Part shown: in pieces, positions 34,514 to 43,160 of the stretch
Layout: each line of letters starts with the position of its first letter
How positions within the stretch are numbered: the first letter of the stretch is position 1
DNA from: CAZEVY01 sp964515555
GTDB lineage: Bacteria; Acidobacteriota; Terriglobia; Bryobacterales; Bryobacteraceae
DNA length: 55,716 nucleotides
Direction: 5' to 3'
Assembly: GCA_964515555.1 (NCBI GenBank)
Contig: CAZEVY010000024.1
Coordinates: 1-55,716 of the forward strand
The notes under the pieces: model-generated
The model's input: the letters and a program-made list of their open reading frames with translations, nothing else
Databases searched by the model: none
What the model was told of the DNA's origin: nothing
Position numbers and translations under genes: made by a program

Positions 34514-34520
34514 CACGATG

Positions 34521-34527
34521 TATTATC
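34521..34527. promoter_or_regulatory. Overlapping divergent -10 elements (TATTATC/GATAATA)
   Basis: The same bases read TATTAT on the plus strand (34521-34526) and GATAAT on the minus strand (34527-34522). They lie 10 nt before the plus start at 34537 and 8 nt before the minus start at 34513. One symmetrical element can serve both genes in the 23-bp intergenic space. Confidence 0.5.
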
Positions 34528-34536
34528 ATGCATCGC

Positions 34537-35469
34537 ATGCTTCGACGACCAACGCTCGCCGCGCTCGCCCTTCTGACCGCGTGCGCGCCGGCGCCTACCA
34601 CCCAATCTCCGCCTGCCTCCGCGAGTTCTCCGGCGATGCCCGGCATGACCCCCAACGTCCTGTTCGCCGACTACGACGTCGTCGACCTGACGGTCCTCGT
34701 CAGCGAGACGCTGCCCGGCCACTGGGGATCGAATCCGCCGATGCAGCGCTGGACCTACAACTGGTTCGCCCCTCAGAAAAACTCCTACGGCACCACCTAC
34801 ATTCCAAGTGAAGGCCCCTACTACGGCCAGCGCTATGTCATCGACGAGCACACCGGCACGCAGTCGGACTTCCCCGCGCACTTCGTCCCTCCGCCCGCCA
34901 GCGGCCTTCCGCACGCCGGGCCGATGGGCGCGGTCACCGGCGACAAGTACCCGCTCGACCGCATGATGGGACCCGCGATCGTCATCGACGCCACCGCCAT
35001 CCGCGACAAGGCCGAGAACGGCAAGAGCGCCGCCATCACACTCGACATGGTGAAGGACTGGGAGAAGCAGAACGGCGGCATCAAGCCCGGCGAGGTGGTG
35101 CTCTTTCGCAGCGGCTACAGCGACGCCTACTACAAGCCGCTGCCCGAGGGCCTGCGCATGACCTACGAGCCCGTGGTCGCCAAAACGAAACCGGGCTGGC
35201 CCGCGCCGACGCCGGAGGCGATGGAGTACCTGCGCACAAAGGGAGTCTGGCACCTCGGCACCGACGGCCCGAGCATGGGGCCAAGCGAGGGCGGACAGGC
35301 CGTGCACCTCGCCGGACTGAAGCACGGCATGAGCTGGGAGGAGATGCTCATCGGACTCGACCGGCTGCCCGCGCGCGGCGCCTTCTACATCGCGCTGGGG
35401 ATCAAGGTGGTCGATCAGAGCGGCAGCCCCACGCGCGCCATCGCGTTTGTGCCAAGAAAGAAGTCATGA
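34537..35469 (+). CDS. Cyclase family (kynurenine formamidase-like) lipoprotein
   Basis: From ATG 34537 the protein has 310 residues. A lipobox (LLTAC) ends the signal peptide. The body is a cyclase/formamidase-like fold: VVDLTVLVSETLPGHWG near the start, the metal-site-like EHTGTQSDFPAHF (family HxGTHxDxPxH), and LGTDGPSMG later. The family hydrolyses amides such as N-formylkynurenine. Here the first metal His is intact but the THxD element reads TQSD, so metal binding may differ. An in-frame ATG at 34528 lies 1 nt after the -10. The ATGA overlap at 35466 couples it to the sulfite-oxidase-like gene. Confidence 0.8.
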   Translation: MLRRPTLAALALLTACAPAPTTQSPPASASSPAMPGMTPNVLFADYDVVDLTVLVSETLPGHWGSNPPMQRWTYNWFAPQKNSYGTTYIPSEGPYYGQRYVIDEHTGTQSDFPAHFVPPPASGLPHAGPMGAVTGDKYPLDRMMGPAIVIDATAIRDKAENGKSAAITLDMVKDWEKQNGGIKPGEVVLFRSGYSDAYYKPLPEGLRMTYEPVVAKTKPGWPAPTPEAMEYLRTKGVWHLGTDGPSMGPSEGGQAVHLAGLKHGMSWEEMLIGLDRLPARGAFYIALGIKVVDQSGSPTRAIAFVPRKKS

Positions 35470-36611
35470 GGACGGCGCCTATATCCCGGCGGCAGTGGCT
35501 GGCCCTCGCCGCGGCAGCGCGGGCCGCGTACGCGCAATCGGAGAAGCCGCTCGTGTTTCCCGGCAAGCGGCCAATGCTCGTGCACAACGATTTCCCGGAG
35601 GACCTCGAGACGCCGGTCGAATACTTTACGTCGTGGATCACGCCAGTCGATTCGTTCTTCGTCCGCCAGCACCTGCCGCGCCCGAAGATCGACCGCGCCG
35701 CGTTCCGCATCGAAGTGGCGGGCAGCGTGGACCGCCCGCAGCGGCTCTCGATCGACGACCTCCGCAAGCTCCCGCAACACACCGTCGCCGCTACGCTGGA
35801 GTGCGCGGGCAACGGACGCGCGTACTTCCGCCCGCGCATTCCCGGCATGCAGTGGACCAAGGGCGCGATCGGCAACGCCGAGTGGCGCGGGCCGCGGCTG
35901 CGCGACATTCTCACGCAGGCGGGCGCGGCGGCGCCTGCCTCGTGGGTCACCTTCGACGGGGCCGACGTCGGCGTCGCCAAGACGCCCGACTTCATCCGGT
36001 CGATTCCGTCGCGTAAGGCGTACCACGAAGCCACCATCGTCGCGCTCGATATGAACGGCGCGCCGCTCACGGATCTGCACGGCGCGCCTGCGCGTCTGAT
36101 CGTGCCGGGATGGGACGGCGCGAGCTGGGTGAAGTGGCTCGCGAAGATCGAAGTCGCCGGCAAACCCGACGGCGGCTTCTACATGAACCCCGCCTATCGT
36201 ATGCCGAAGCATCCCGTCGAGCCGGGCGCGGCGGCGCGACCCGAAGATCTCGAAATCCTCGAAGGCATGGCGGTGAAGTCATTCTTCGTCGCGCCGGGCG
36301 TAGGCGCGAAACTCGCCATGGGCGTGACTCCTTTGAGCGGCGTCGCCTGGGCGGGTGAGAATCGCGTCGTGCGCGTCGAGGTGTCGGCCGACGGCGGGAT
36401 GTCGTGGCGCGCGGCCTCGCTCGGCAAGGAGGACCGCGCGTTCGCGTGGCGGCTATGGAGTTACGACTGGCGGCCCACGCGGCCGGGTCATCATGTCCTC
36501 TGCTGCCGCGCAACGGATTCGGCGGGGCGCACGCAGCCGATCGAGGCCGACTGGAACCCGTCGGGCTACCTGTGGAACTCGATCGAGCGCGTCGGGGTGG
36601 TGGTCGCATGA
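35466..36611 (+). CDS. Sulfite oxidase/SorA-like molybdopterin protein
   Basis: The 381-residue protein has a twin-arginine leader (SRRQWLAL, residues 7-14). The molybdopterin-binding oxidoreductase domain carries the conserved Mo-ligand Cys at C113 in LECAGNGR. The C-terminal Mo-cofactor dimerisation domain (about 265-381) includes RVEVSADGGMSW. SorA-type enzymes oxidise sulfite to sulfate in the periplasm and pass electrons to cytochrome c. The next gene is a small cytochrome c, joined by ATGA. Other Mo-dependent oxidoreductases (YedY-like) remain possible, but the dimerisation domain favours the sulfite oxidase class. Confidence 0.88.
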   Translation: MRTAPISRRQWLALAAAARAAYAQSEKPLVFPGKRPMLVHNDFPEDLETPVEYFTSWITPVDSFFVRQHLPRPKIDRAAFRIEVAGSVDRPQRLSIDDLRKLPQHTVAATLECAGNGRAYFRPRIPGMQWTKGAIGNAEWRGPRLRDILTQAGAAAPASWVTFDGADVGVAKTPDFIRSIPSRKAYHEATIVALDMNGAPLTDLHGAPARLIVPGWDGASWVKWLAKIEVAGKPDGGFYMNPAYRMPKHPVEPGAAARPEDLEILEGMAVKSFFVAPGVGAKLAMGVTPLSGVAWAGENRVVRVEVSADGGMSWRAASLGKEDRAFAWRLWSYDWRPTRPGHHVLCCRATDSAGRTQPIEADWNPSGYLWNSIERVGVVVA

Positions 36612-36889
36612 TAACGATGGCGTTGGTTGCCGCGATGCTTGCCGCCGACCCGGCCGTCATCGCGCGCGGGCGCGCCGAGGAACAGCGGTCGTGCCTGCCG
36701 TGCCACGGCCTGCGGATCGTGCACATCCAGCGGCTGTCGCGCGCCACCTGGGAGCGCGAGCTGGATAAGATGATCCGCTGGGGCGCCGTCATCAAGGAGC
36801 GCGAGGCGCTGCTCGAATACCTGGTCGGGAATTTCGGCGACGACAAACCCGCCGCGCCGATGGTGCGCTCGGCCGATGGACGGAAGTAG
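36608..36889 (+). CDS. Small cytochrome c, putative electron acceptor of the SorA-like enzyme
   Basis: The 93-residue protein has a signal peptide (about 1-12) and one heme site, CLPCH, at residues 29-33. A helical WERELDKMIRWGA and LLEYLVGNFG tail follows, with Met46 a possible axial ligand. It resembles SorB-like cytochromes. Its ATG overlaps the upstream TGA (36608-36611), strongly suggesting that the two proteins act together. Its own stop overlaps the FkbM gene by 14 bp. Confidence 0.85.
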   Translation: MITMALVAAMLAADPAVIARGRAEEQRSCLPCHGLRIVHIQRLSRATWERELDKMIRWGAVIKEREALLEYLVGNFGDDKPAAPMVRSADGRK

Positions 36890-38246
36890 CGCGGCGCTGG
36901 TTCTGATCGCCGGCGCGCTGGCGCTGGCGGCGGCGGCCGCACTCTACGCCCGCCGCGCGACCCTGCACTCGGCCGCGCTCGAACGCCAGGTTGACGATCT
37001 GCGCGCGCAGATCGCCGCGAGCCGTCAGGAAGATGCGCAGCGCGCCGCCGAGGCTGCCGCGCACCTGGAATCCCGCGTCGAGGGACACGTCGCCGAGGCC
37101 GTCGCCGAATCGCGCGCCACCGCCGCAAGTGTGCACGCGACGCTCGGTGCGCACCTCGATGCGATTCAGAAGCGCCACGCGGAGGACTCCGACCGCCTGC
37201 GCGTCATCGGCGACGCGGCGGAAATCGTCACGCGCAGGCCGCTCCAGTCGTTCCCCGCCGACGCCGGGCGCCTGGAGTCGATCGGCGAAGACGAAGTCCT
37301 CGCGATCGCGCGATCGCTCGCCGCACTCCGTCCCCTGGCGCCTTATCCCAAGTGGCGATTTGACGCCGACTGGTCCAACCCCGACCTGGCCTTCCAGCTT
37401 CGCCGCCGCGTCTGGGAGTACTTCCACGACCGCCGGCGCGAGGCGCCGCTCGAAGCCGGCTGGCACGGCGGAACGCGCCTGGAGTTGTATCTCGGCAACG
37501 ACGTCAGCCGGCAAATCTACATCGCCGGCTGCTTCGACCCCAACGAGTTCGCGTTCCTCGACCGGATGCTGCGGCCCGGCATGACGTTCCTCGACATCGG
37601 CGCCAACGAAGGCGTGTACTCTGTGTTCGCCGCCCGGCGTGTGGGCGCCGCCGGCGCGGTGTGGTCGTTCGAGCCGAGCCGCCGCGAGATCGACCGGCTG
37701 AAGCGCAACCTCGCGATCAACGGGCTCGCCGCCCGCGTGTTTCCGATCGCGCTGGCGGAGAGCGCGGGCGAGGCCGAGCTAACGGTCGCCGGCTACGGGC
37801 ACGAGGGGCAGAACACCATCGGCGGCATGGCCTATGAGGACACGGAGGTCGCGAGCCGCGAGAGAGTCGAAATAGCGCGGCTCGACGATATTGTCGAGCG
37901 CGAGGCGCCGGCGCGCATCGACGCGATGAAGCTGGACGTGGAGGGCGCGGAGTTGCGCGTGCTGCGTGGCGCGGAGGCGGCGCTCGGGCGCTATCGGCCG
38001 ATCGTGCTGTTCGAGGCGCTGGAGGCTGCGCTGCGATTGCAGGGCACAAGCCGCCGCGAACTCTGCGATTGGCTCGAGTCGCGCGGCTACGCCCTGCACC
38101 TGTTCGACCCGTACTCGGGGCTGCCCACCCCGGCGCCGCCGGGTGTGTACGGCGACAACATGATCGCCGTACCGCGCGAGTCGGAACTGCCGGAGGCGGT
38201 GTATCGGCCCTGGCCGTCCTCCGGCGGCGAACCATCCCGCGTGTGA
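36876..38246 (+). CDS. FkbM-family methyltransferase with membrane anchor and coiled coil
   Basis: The 456-residue protein has an N-terminal membrane helix (about 6-24) and a long Ala/Glu/Arg-rich coiled coil (about 28-110). A linker follows, then a class I methyltransferase of FkbM type: FLDIGANEGVYSV at 238-250 is the SAM motif I. Later LKLDVEGAE-like residues (MKLDVEGAELRVL) and VLFEALEAA follow the family pattern. FkbM enzymes O-methylate sugars or polyketides. The anchor and coiled coil suggest that it is tethered at the inner membrane. It overlaps the cytochrome gene by 14 bp, although no functional link is obvious. Confidence 0.85.
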   Translation: MDGSSAALVLIAGALALAAAAALYARRATLHSAALERQVDDLRAQIAASRQEDAQRAAEAAAHLESRVEGHVAEAVAESRATAASVHATLGAHLDAIQKRHAEDSDRLRVIGDAAEIVTRRPLQSFPADAGRLESIGEDEVLAIARSLAALRPLAPYPKWRFDADWSNPDLAFQLRRRVWEYFHDRRREAPLEAGWHGGTRLELYLGNDVSRQIYIAGCFDPNEFAFLDRMLRPGMTFLDIGANEGVYSVFAARRVGAAGAVWSFEPSRREIDRLKRNLAINGLAARVFPIALAESAGEAELTVAGYGHEGQNTIGGMAYEDTEVASRERVEIARLDDIVEREAPARIDAMKLDVEGAELRVLRGAEAALGRYRPIVLFEALEAALRLQGTSRRELCDWLESRGYALHLFDPYSGLPTPAPPGVYGDNMIAVPRESELPEAVYRPWPSSGGEPSRV

Positions 38247-38259
38247 TAAAAAGAAGGCC

Positions 38260-39339
38260 ATGCCCGACACATCCATCTCCAGGCGATCCCTGCTCGCGAC
38301 CGGCGCCGCCGTCCAGGCGGTCGCGGGCGGCGCACTCGCGCAGGTCGCACCGCGGCCCGCCGGCGCCGCCCTGCGCATCGTGACGATGTACAGCTTCGAG
38401 CCGCACGAGGCCGAGCAGATCGCCTCGGCCGCGCCGGGCACCAAGGTCGAGATCGTCCACTCGAAAACGCGTGAGGAGTTCCGGCAGAATCTGCGCGACG
38501 CCGAAGTCGTCTACGGCGACGTGCGCGGCGCCGACCTCGATTTCGCGCCCCGGCTCAAGTGGGTGCAGGCCGGCGGCGCCGGCGTCGAGAACATGGACGC
38601 GGCCTTCCGCCGCAGCCCGGTAGTGATGACAAATTACGCGCGCACCTTCGCGCACGGCATCTCGGAGACGGGCATGGGACTGCTGCTGTGCCTCACGCGC
38701 GGCATCGCGAAGTACTACATGCCGCAGTTCTACCGGAACCGCACCATGAAACCCGTCGGCACGGTGAAGTCGGAGCATCATGTCGAACTCGTGGGGCGAA
38801 CGATGGGCATCGTCGGACTCGGCGGCATCGGCTCGATGCTCGCGCGCCGGGCCTATTACGGCTTCGACATGCGCATCGTCGCCACCGATGCCAAACCCAT
38901 CCCGAAACCCGATTCCGTCGCCGAATTGCACGATCCCGGCTGGTTCCCGAAGATGGTTCCGCAAGTCGACGTGCTTGTAGCCGCGGCGCCGCACACGCCG
39001 CAGACCGAGCGCATGTTCAACGAGAAGGTCTTCCGCGCCATGAAACCCACGGCCTACTTCCTGGCGCTCTCGCGCGGCATGCTCTTCGACGACATGGCGC
39101 TGGTCAAGGCGCTCAAGGAAGGCTGGATCGCCGGCGCCGGCCTCGACGTAATGCCGCAGGAGCCGCCGCCGTCGACACATCCCATCTTCGACTGCCCGAA
39201 TGTCGTCATGAGCGCGCACACCTCGGGATGGAGCCCCGATCGCCAGGTGCGGCTGATCGACCTGTTCGCCGACAACGTCCGCCGCTACGCCGGCGGCCTG
39301 CCGCTCATCAACGTGGTCGACAAGGAGAAAGGATACTGA
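38260..39339 (+). CDS. Tat-targeted D-2-hydroxyacid dehydrogenase
   Basis: The 359-residue protein has a twin-arginine leader (SRRSLLATG, residues 7-15) followed by an Ala-rich cleavage region. The D-isomer-specific 2-hydroxyacid dehydrogenase fold follows: the NAD motif GLGGIG at 186-191, catalytic R272, E301 and H320 (MSAHTSGWS). Such enzymes are normally cytosolic, so export with bound NAD is unusual. All active-site residues are kept. A poly-A/purine stretch, AAGAAGG, lies 2 nt before the ATG. Its stop shares one base with the M28 start (TGATG). Confidence 0.85.
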   Translation: MPDTSISRRSLLATGAAVQAVAGGALAQVAPRPAGAALRIVTMYSFEPHEAEQIASAAPGTKVEIVHSKTREEFRQNLRDAEVVYGDVRGADLDFAPRLKWVQAGGAGVENMDAAFRRSPVVMTNYARTFAHGISETGMGLLLCLTRGIAKYYMPQFYRNRTMKPVGTVKSEHHVELVGRTMGIVGLGGIGSMLARRAYYGFDMRIVATDAKPIPKPDSVAELHDPGWFPKMVPQVDVLVAAAPHTPQTERMFNEKVFRAMKPTAYFLALSRGMLFDDMALVKALKEGWIAGAGLDVMPQEPPPSTHPIFDCPNVVMSAHTSGWSPDRQVRLIDLFADNVRRYAGGLPLINVVDKEKGY

Positions 39340-40976
39340 TGCGTCCCTTCCTTGTCCTTGCAGCCGCGGCCGCCTGTTTCGCCCAGACGCGCGCGCCCGG
39401 CAATGAGACCATACGCCGCAACGCTCTCAAGGCCGACCTTTACTTCCTCGCCTCCGACGCCATGCGGGGCCGGCTCACGGCGACGCCCGAGTACAACATC
39501 GCCGGGAAGTACATCGAGTCGCGGTTCCAGCGCGCCGGGCTGAAGCCGGCCGGCCGCGGCGAAAGCTTCCTGCACTCGTTCTCGCTGACCACGACGCGAC
39601 TGAGCGGCGAGAATCGACTGGAGATCGCGCAGGGCGAGAACCTCACGATGGATGCGAAGCTGCTCCAGGACTTCTATCCGAACGCCTACAGCGGCTCCGG
39701 CCGCGCACGCGGCGAGATGGTGTTCGCCGGATACGGCATTGTCGCGCCCGCGCTCGGCTGGGACGACTATCGTGGCGCCAACGTGAAGGGCAAGATCGTC
39801 TTGCTGCTGACGGGCGAGCCCGGCGCCAACGATCCGAAGAGCCCCTTCGACGGGCTGGTCACGTCGGAGCACTCGACCATTTGGCGTAAGATTCTCTGGG
39901 CGCAGGACCGCGGCGCGGCCGGAGTGATCTTCGTCGGGGGCGGTCCGCAGCGCGGCGGCGCGAGGCCCCAGGCGTTCGCCAACACAGCACGCGCGGCGTG
40001 GCCCGAGCGGCCTCCGCGCATCCCGCGATTTCTGCTGTCGGCCTGGGTCGACCGCGTTCGCATCCCGGTCGGACAGGTATCGCCGGCCGTGGCGCGCACG
40101 ATTCTCGGGCGGGAGATCGCCGAAGCGTCCAAAGCCGCCGATCGCGCGGGTGGCATCGCGGTCGAGGCGCTCGGAAGCGCCGTCGCCGACCTGCGCACCA
40201 GCGTCCAGCGCGACCCGGTCGACGATCGCAACGTGGTCGCGGTGATCGAGGGTTCGGATACGAAGCTGAAGGATGAGGCGGTGCTGGTCTCGGCGCACTA
40301 CGACCACGACGGCGCCGACGGCGACCGCATCCTCAACGGAGCCGACGACGATGGCTCGGGCACCGTGGCGCTAATGGCCATCGCCGACGCCTACGCGGCG
40401 GCCGCCGCCGAGGGGAAGCGTCCCCGGCGCAGCGTGATCTTCGCGGCGTGGGCGTCGGAGGAGCGCGGTCTGCTCGGCGCGTGGGCGTGGACGGAGAGCC
40501 CGCCCTGGCCGCTCGACAGGACAGTCGCCGCGCTTAACATGGACATGATCGGCCGCAACGAAGAGGTGCCCGAAGGCGGCGGCCCGCGCTTCAATGGATT
40601 GCACGTGCAGACGGCGGCGTCCAATGCCAACGCCGTGAACATCATGGGCTACAGCTTCAGCGCCGACCTGGCGTCGGCGGTGGCGCAGGCCAACAAGGAG
40701 ATCGACTTGCAGCTTCGGCTGCGTTACGACAACAACCGCTCGCAGCTGCTGCGCCGCAGCGATCAGTGGCCGTTCCTCCAGCGCGGCGTGCCGTCCCTGT
40801 TCTTCCACACCGGACTGCATCCGGACTATCACACGGTGAACGACCGGCCCGAGCGCATCGAGTATCCGAAGATGGAGCGCATCGCGCGGCTGGTGCACCA
40901 GACCAGCTGGGATCTCGCGAACCAGGACGCTCGGCCGAAGATGACTGTGCCGCGCGTCATTCCGCCTCCCGAGTAA
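39339..40976 (+). CDS. M28 family metallopeptidase
   Basis: From ATG 39339 the protein has 545 residues: a signal peptide (1-17), a PA-type insert (about 85-250) and the M28 zinc peptidase core. The two-zinc ligands are visible in SAHYDHDG, NGADDDGSG, the catalytic EE in ASEERGLLG, NMDMIGRN and FFHTGLHPDYHTVND. It is probably a secreted aminopeptidase. It is read in the same operon as the hydroxyacid dehydrogenase, overlapping by 1 nt, with GGAG upstream. The reading frame is open further back within that gene, but the extension is not coding. Confidence 0.92.
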   Translation: MRPFLVLAAAAACFAQTRAPGNETIRRNALKADLYFLASDAMRGRLTATPEYNIAGKYIESRFQRAGLKPAGRGESFLHSFSLTTTRLSGENRLEIAQGENLTMDAKLLQDFYPNAYSGSGRARGEMVFAGYGIVAPALGWDDYRGANVKGKIVLLLTGEPGANDPKSPFDGLVTSEHSTIWRKILWAQDRGAAGVIFVGGGPQRGGARPQAFANTARAAWPERPPRIPRFLLSAWVDRVRIPVGQVSPAVARTILGREIAEASKAADRAGGIAVEALGSAVADLRTSVQRDPVDDRNVVAVIEGSDTKLKDEAVLVSAHYDHDGADGDRILNGADDDGSGTVALMAIADAYAAAAAEGKRPRRSVIFAAWASEERGLLGAWAWTESPPWPLDRTVAALNMDMIGRNEEVPEGGGPRFNGLHVQTAASNANAVNIMGYSFSADLASAVAQANKEIDLQLRLRYDNNRSQLLRRSDQWPFLQRGVPSLFFHTGLHPDYHTVNDRPERIEYPKMERIARLVHQTSWDLANQDARPKMTVPRVIPPPE

Positions 40977-40985
40977 CGGTCGAGG

Positions 40986-41002
40986 GCGGCCGTCTCAGCC
41001 GC
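40986..41002 (+). terminator. Short hairpin after the M28 gene
   Basis: A GCGGC/GCCGC stem with a 7-nt loop follows the M28 stop and precedes the blaI promoter. There is no T tract. Confidence 0.25.
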
Positions 41003-41028
41003 GTGCTTCGTCCGCCGCCAGATGGGCC

Positions 41029-41057
41029 TTGACAATCCCACCGCTAACTATTAAATT
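41029..41057 (+). promoter_or_regulatory. blaI promoter: TTGACA-17-TAAATT
   Basis: A perfect TTGACA (41029-41034) is followed after 17 bp by TAAATT (41052-41057). The predicted transcription start is near 41064, about 6 nt before the blaI ATG. It is the best -35/-10 pair in the window. Confidence 0.65.
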
Positions 41058-41067
41058 CTTAATAGTT
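41046..41067. promoter_or_regulatory. Perfect 9-bp inverted repeat over the -10/+1: probable BlaI operator
   Basis: AACTATTAA (41046-41054) and its exact reverse complement TTAATAGTT (41059-41067) flank a 4-nt spacer. The pair covers the -10 and the predicted start site, just before the ATG at 41070. BlaI/MecI/CopY dimers bind such palindromes and repress their own operon. Confidence 0.75.
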
Positions 41068-41069
41068 CC

Positions 41070-41450
41070 ATGCCGCGACAGACTTCGCCGACCCTCACCG
41101 AGGCCGAACTGCGACTGATGGACGTCCTCTGGAGCCGCGGGCCATCCACGGTGGGAGAGGTCGTCGACGCGCTGCCGGCCGATCTCGATCTCGCCTATTC
41201 CAGCGTCCTGACGACGCTGCGGATTCTCGAGGAGAAGGGATACCTGGAGCATTCCAAGGAAGGGCGGGCGTTCGTCTATCGTCCCGTGGTCGACCGCCAG
41301 GAGGTGCGCCGTCATGCGCTGCGCTACGTGCTCAGCCGCTTCTTCGGAAACCGGCGCGAGGAACTGGTGCTGAGCATCCTGAACGACGAGAATGTCTCCG
41401 GCGCGGAACTGCGGCGTCTGCGTCGGCTGATCGAGGAGGACGAGCGATGA
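41070..41450 (+). CDS. blaI: BlaI/MecI/CopY-family repressor
   Basis: The 126-residue protein has the winged helix of the Penicillinase_R family: TEAELRLMDVLWSRGPSTV, then SSVLTTLRILEEKGYLEH and GRAFVYRPVV. A C-terminal dimerisation helix pair follows. BlaI is released from DNA when the partner M56 peptidase signals. The gene is followed by an M56/BlaR1 gene with ATGA overlap (41447-41450). The symbol indicates the family; a beta-lactam response is not shown and no beta-lactamase lies nearby. Confidence 0.92.
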   Translation: MPRQTSPTLTEAELRLMDVLWSRGPSTVGEVVDALPADLDLAYSSVLTTLRILEEKGYLEHSKEGRAFVYRPVVDRQEVRRHALRYVLSRFFGNRREELVLSILNDENVSGAELRRLRRLIEEDER

Positions 41451-43150
41451 CGGCGGAATGGATGGTATCGGCGGCGGTGGCCGCGATCGTCAACTCGATG
41501 GCGGCGGCGTTGTGCCTGGCGATGGCGACGTCGGCGGTCCTTCGACTGCTGCCGCGCGTGAACGCCTCGACGCGCTACGCGGCCTGGTGGCTCTGCCTGA
41601 TCGTCGTGACCGCGCTGCCGTTCGTGCGGCGCGCCGAGATGGTGCGTCGCCCTCCCTCCGCCGAAGTCCCGCGAATCCGCCTGGTCAGCGCCACGACCGG
41701 CGATCGCGAGCCGCGCTGGAGCCCGGCGCCCCCGATGGTGGCCCGGCAGAGCATCTCACCGTCCTCCGACGGCTTGGCGCAGGTCGCAGCCGCCGTGTGG
41801 ATGATCGGCGCCCTGGTTTGCCTGACCCGCCTCGTCCGCTCCTACCGCTGGATCCGAGCGCGACGCGCCGCGAGCGCGCCCGGCGAGGCGTCGCGGCTGG
41901 CGGCGTGCCTGGTCCGATGTCCGACGCGGCGCCGCATCGAGCTTCGCATGAGCGGCGAGATTCGTACGCCTATCGCCACCGGCTTTCTGCGCCCGGCGAT
42001 CCTGCTGCCATCCAGCCTGACCGCGCACCTCGACGAAGAGGAGATGAACGGCATCGTCACCCACGAGCTGGCCCACCTCGCCCGGCGCGACGACTGGGTG
42101 CAGCTCGCCGAGCGTCTTCTCGGAGCGCTGCTCTGGTTCCATCCCGCCGTTCGCTGGGCGCTCAGCGCCATCCGCCTCGAGCGCGAGCACTGCTGCGACG
42201 ACCGCGTGGTGATGGGCGGAGCCCGGGCGCGGACCTACGCCGCCAGTCTGGTCAAGCTGGCGGAATGGCGGCGCGGGGCGCACGGCCTCGCACTCGCCGC
42301 CGCCGGCGGCAGCGGGCGGAGCGACATGTACCGGCGCGTCGAAGCGCTGTTGCGCCGCAAAGGCGATGCCAGCGCCGACGTTTCCGCCGTGCGTTTGACA
42401 CTGGCCGGTGTTGTGATGGCGTTGGTGACCGCCGCCACGGCGCCCCTCACGGGGTTCCTCGTTCTGGCGCCGCCACCGATGGCCGCCCAGCCCGCTCCGA
42501 CTCCACCGGCGCCGCCGGCCGCTGCGCCGAAGGCCTCATCCGCTCCCCAGTCCGCGCCCAAGCCGTCGCGCCCGCCTTCGCCCGCCGCGGAAGCCCCTCG
42601 GGCGCCGACGCCCCCCGCGCCCGCGTCCCGTCCCACGGGGCTTCTGGGCGCGCTTAAGGCGTCCGGATACGGCGACCTCTCGGTCGAGGAGATCATCGAG
42701 ATCAAGAACGCGGGCGTCTCGGCCGACTACCTGCTCGACCTCCGCGACGCCGGAGTCGGCCGGATGACAGCGCGCGAACTGGTCAGCCTGAAGCAGTACG
42801 GCGTCGGCGCCGCGTACGTGAAAGAGGTGTTCGCCGCCGGTGGTTTCGCCATCCGCGACGTGGTGGAATTCCGCGCCCACGGAGTGCCCGCGTCGCTGGT
42901 GTCGGCCATTCAGAGACTGAAGTTCGGCCCTTACACGGCGCGGCAGATCATCGAGTTCAGCAATAACGGCGTGCGCGCCGAGTTCTTCCAGATGCTGCGC
43001 GATAACGGCGTGCAGCAGATCGAGCCGCGCGACGTGGTGGAGGCGCGCGTCCACGGGCTCAGCGACTCGAGCCTGCGCGAGGCGCGCCGTTACGGTCCGA
43101 ATCTGACGTTTCAGCAGATCATCAAGCTGAAGCGTGCGGGCGTGATTTAG
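41447..43150 (+). CDS. M56/BlaR1-type membrane metallopeptidase with a C-terminal repeat domain
   Basis: The 567-residue protein has membrane segments at about 9-30, 45-60, 108-130 and 317-340. The M56 zinc site HELAH lies at 206-210, with E245 or E247 in LEREHCCDD. A Pro/Ala-rich linker (341-396) leads to an outer domain (398-567). That domain is not a penicillin-binding sensor; it is made of six 27-29-residue repeats carrying an AGV/HGV-like core (Val at 424, 453, 480, 509, Leu at 538, Val at 566). The same repeat fills the next protein. The cytoplasmic peptidase should inactivate the BlaI partner. Confidence 0.9.
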   Translation: MTAEWMVSAAVAAIVNSMAAALCLAMATSAVLRLLPRVNASTRYAAWWLCLIVVTALPFVRRAEMVRRPPSAEVPRIRLVSATTGDREPRWSPAPPMVARQSISPSSDGLAQVAAAVWMIGALVCLTRLVRSYRWIRARRAASAPGEASRLAACLVRCPTRRRIELRMSGEIRTPIATGFLRPAILLPSSLTAHLDEEEMNGIVTHELAHLARRDDWVQLAERLLGALLWFHPAVRWALSAIRLEREHCCDDRVVMGGARARTYAASLVKLAEWRRGAHGLALAAAGGSGRSDMYRRVEALLRRKGDASADVSAVRLTLAGVVMALVTAATAPLTGFLVLAPPPMAAQPAPTPPAPPAAAPKASSAPQSAPKPSRPPSPAAEAPRAPTPPAPASRPTGLLGALKASGYGDLSVEEIIEIKNAGVSADYLLDLRDAGVGRMTARELVSLKQYGVGAAYVKEVFAAGGFAIRDVVEFRAHGVPASLVSAIQRLKFGPYTARQIIEFSNNGVRAEFFQMLRDNGVQQIEPRDVVEARVHGLSDSSLREARRYGPNLTFQQIIKLKRAGVI

Positions 43151-43160
43151 GAGACCTGAC

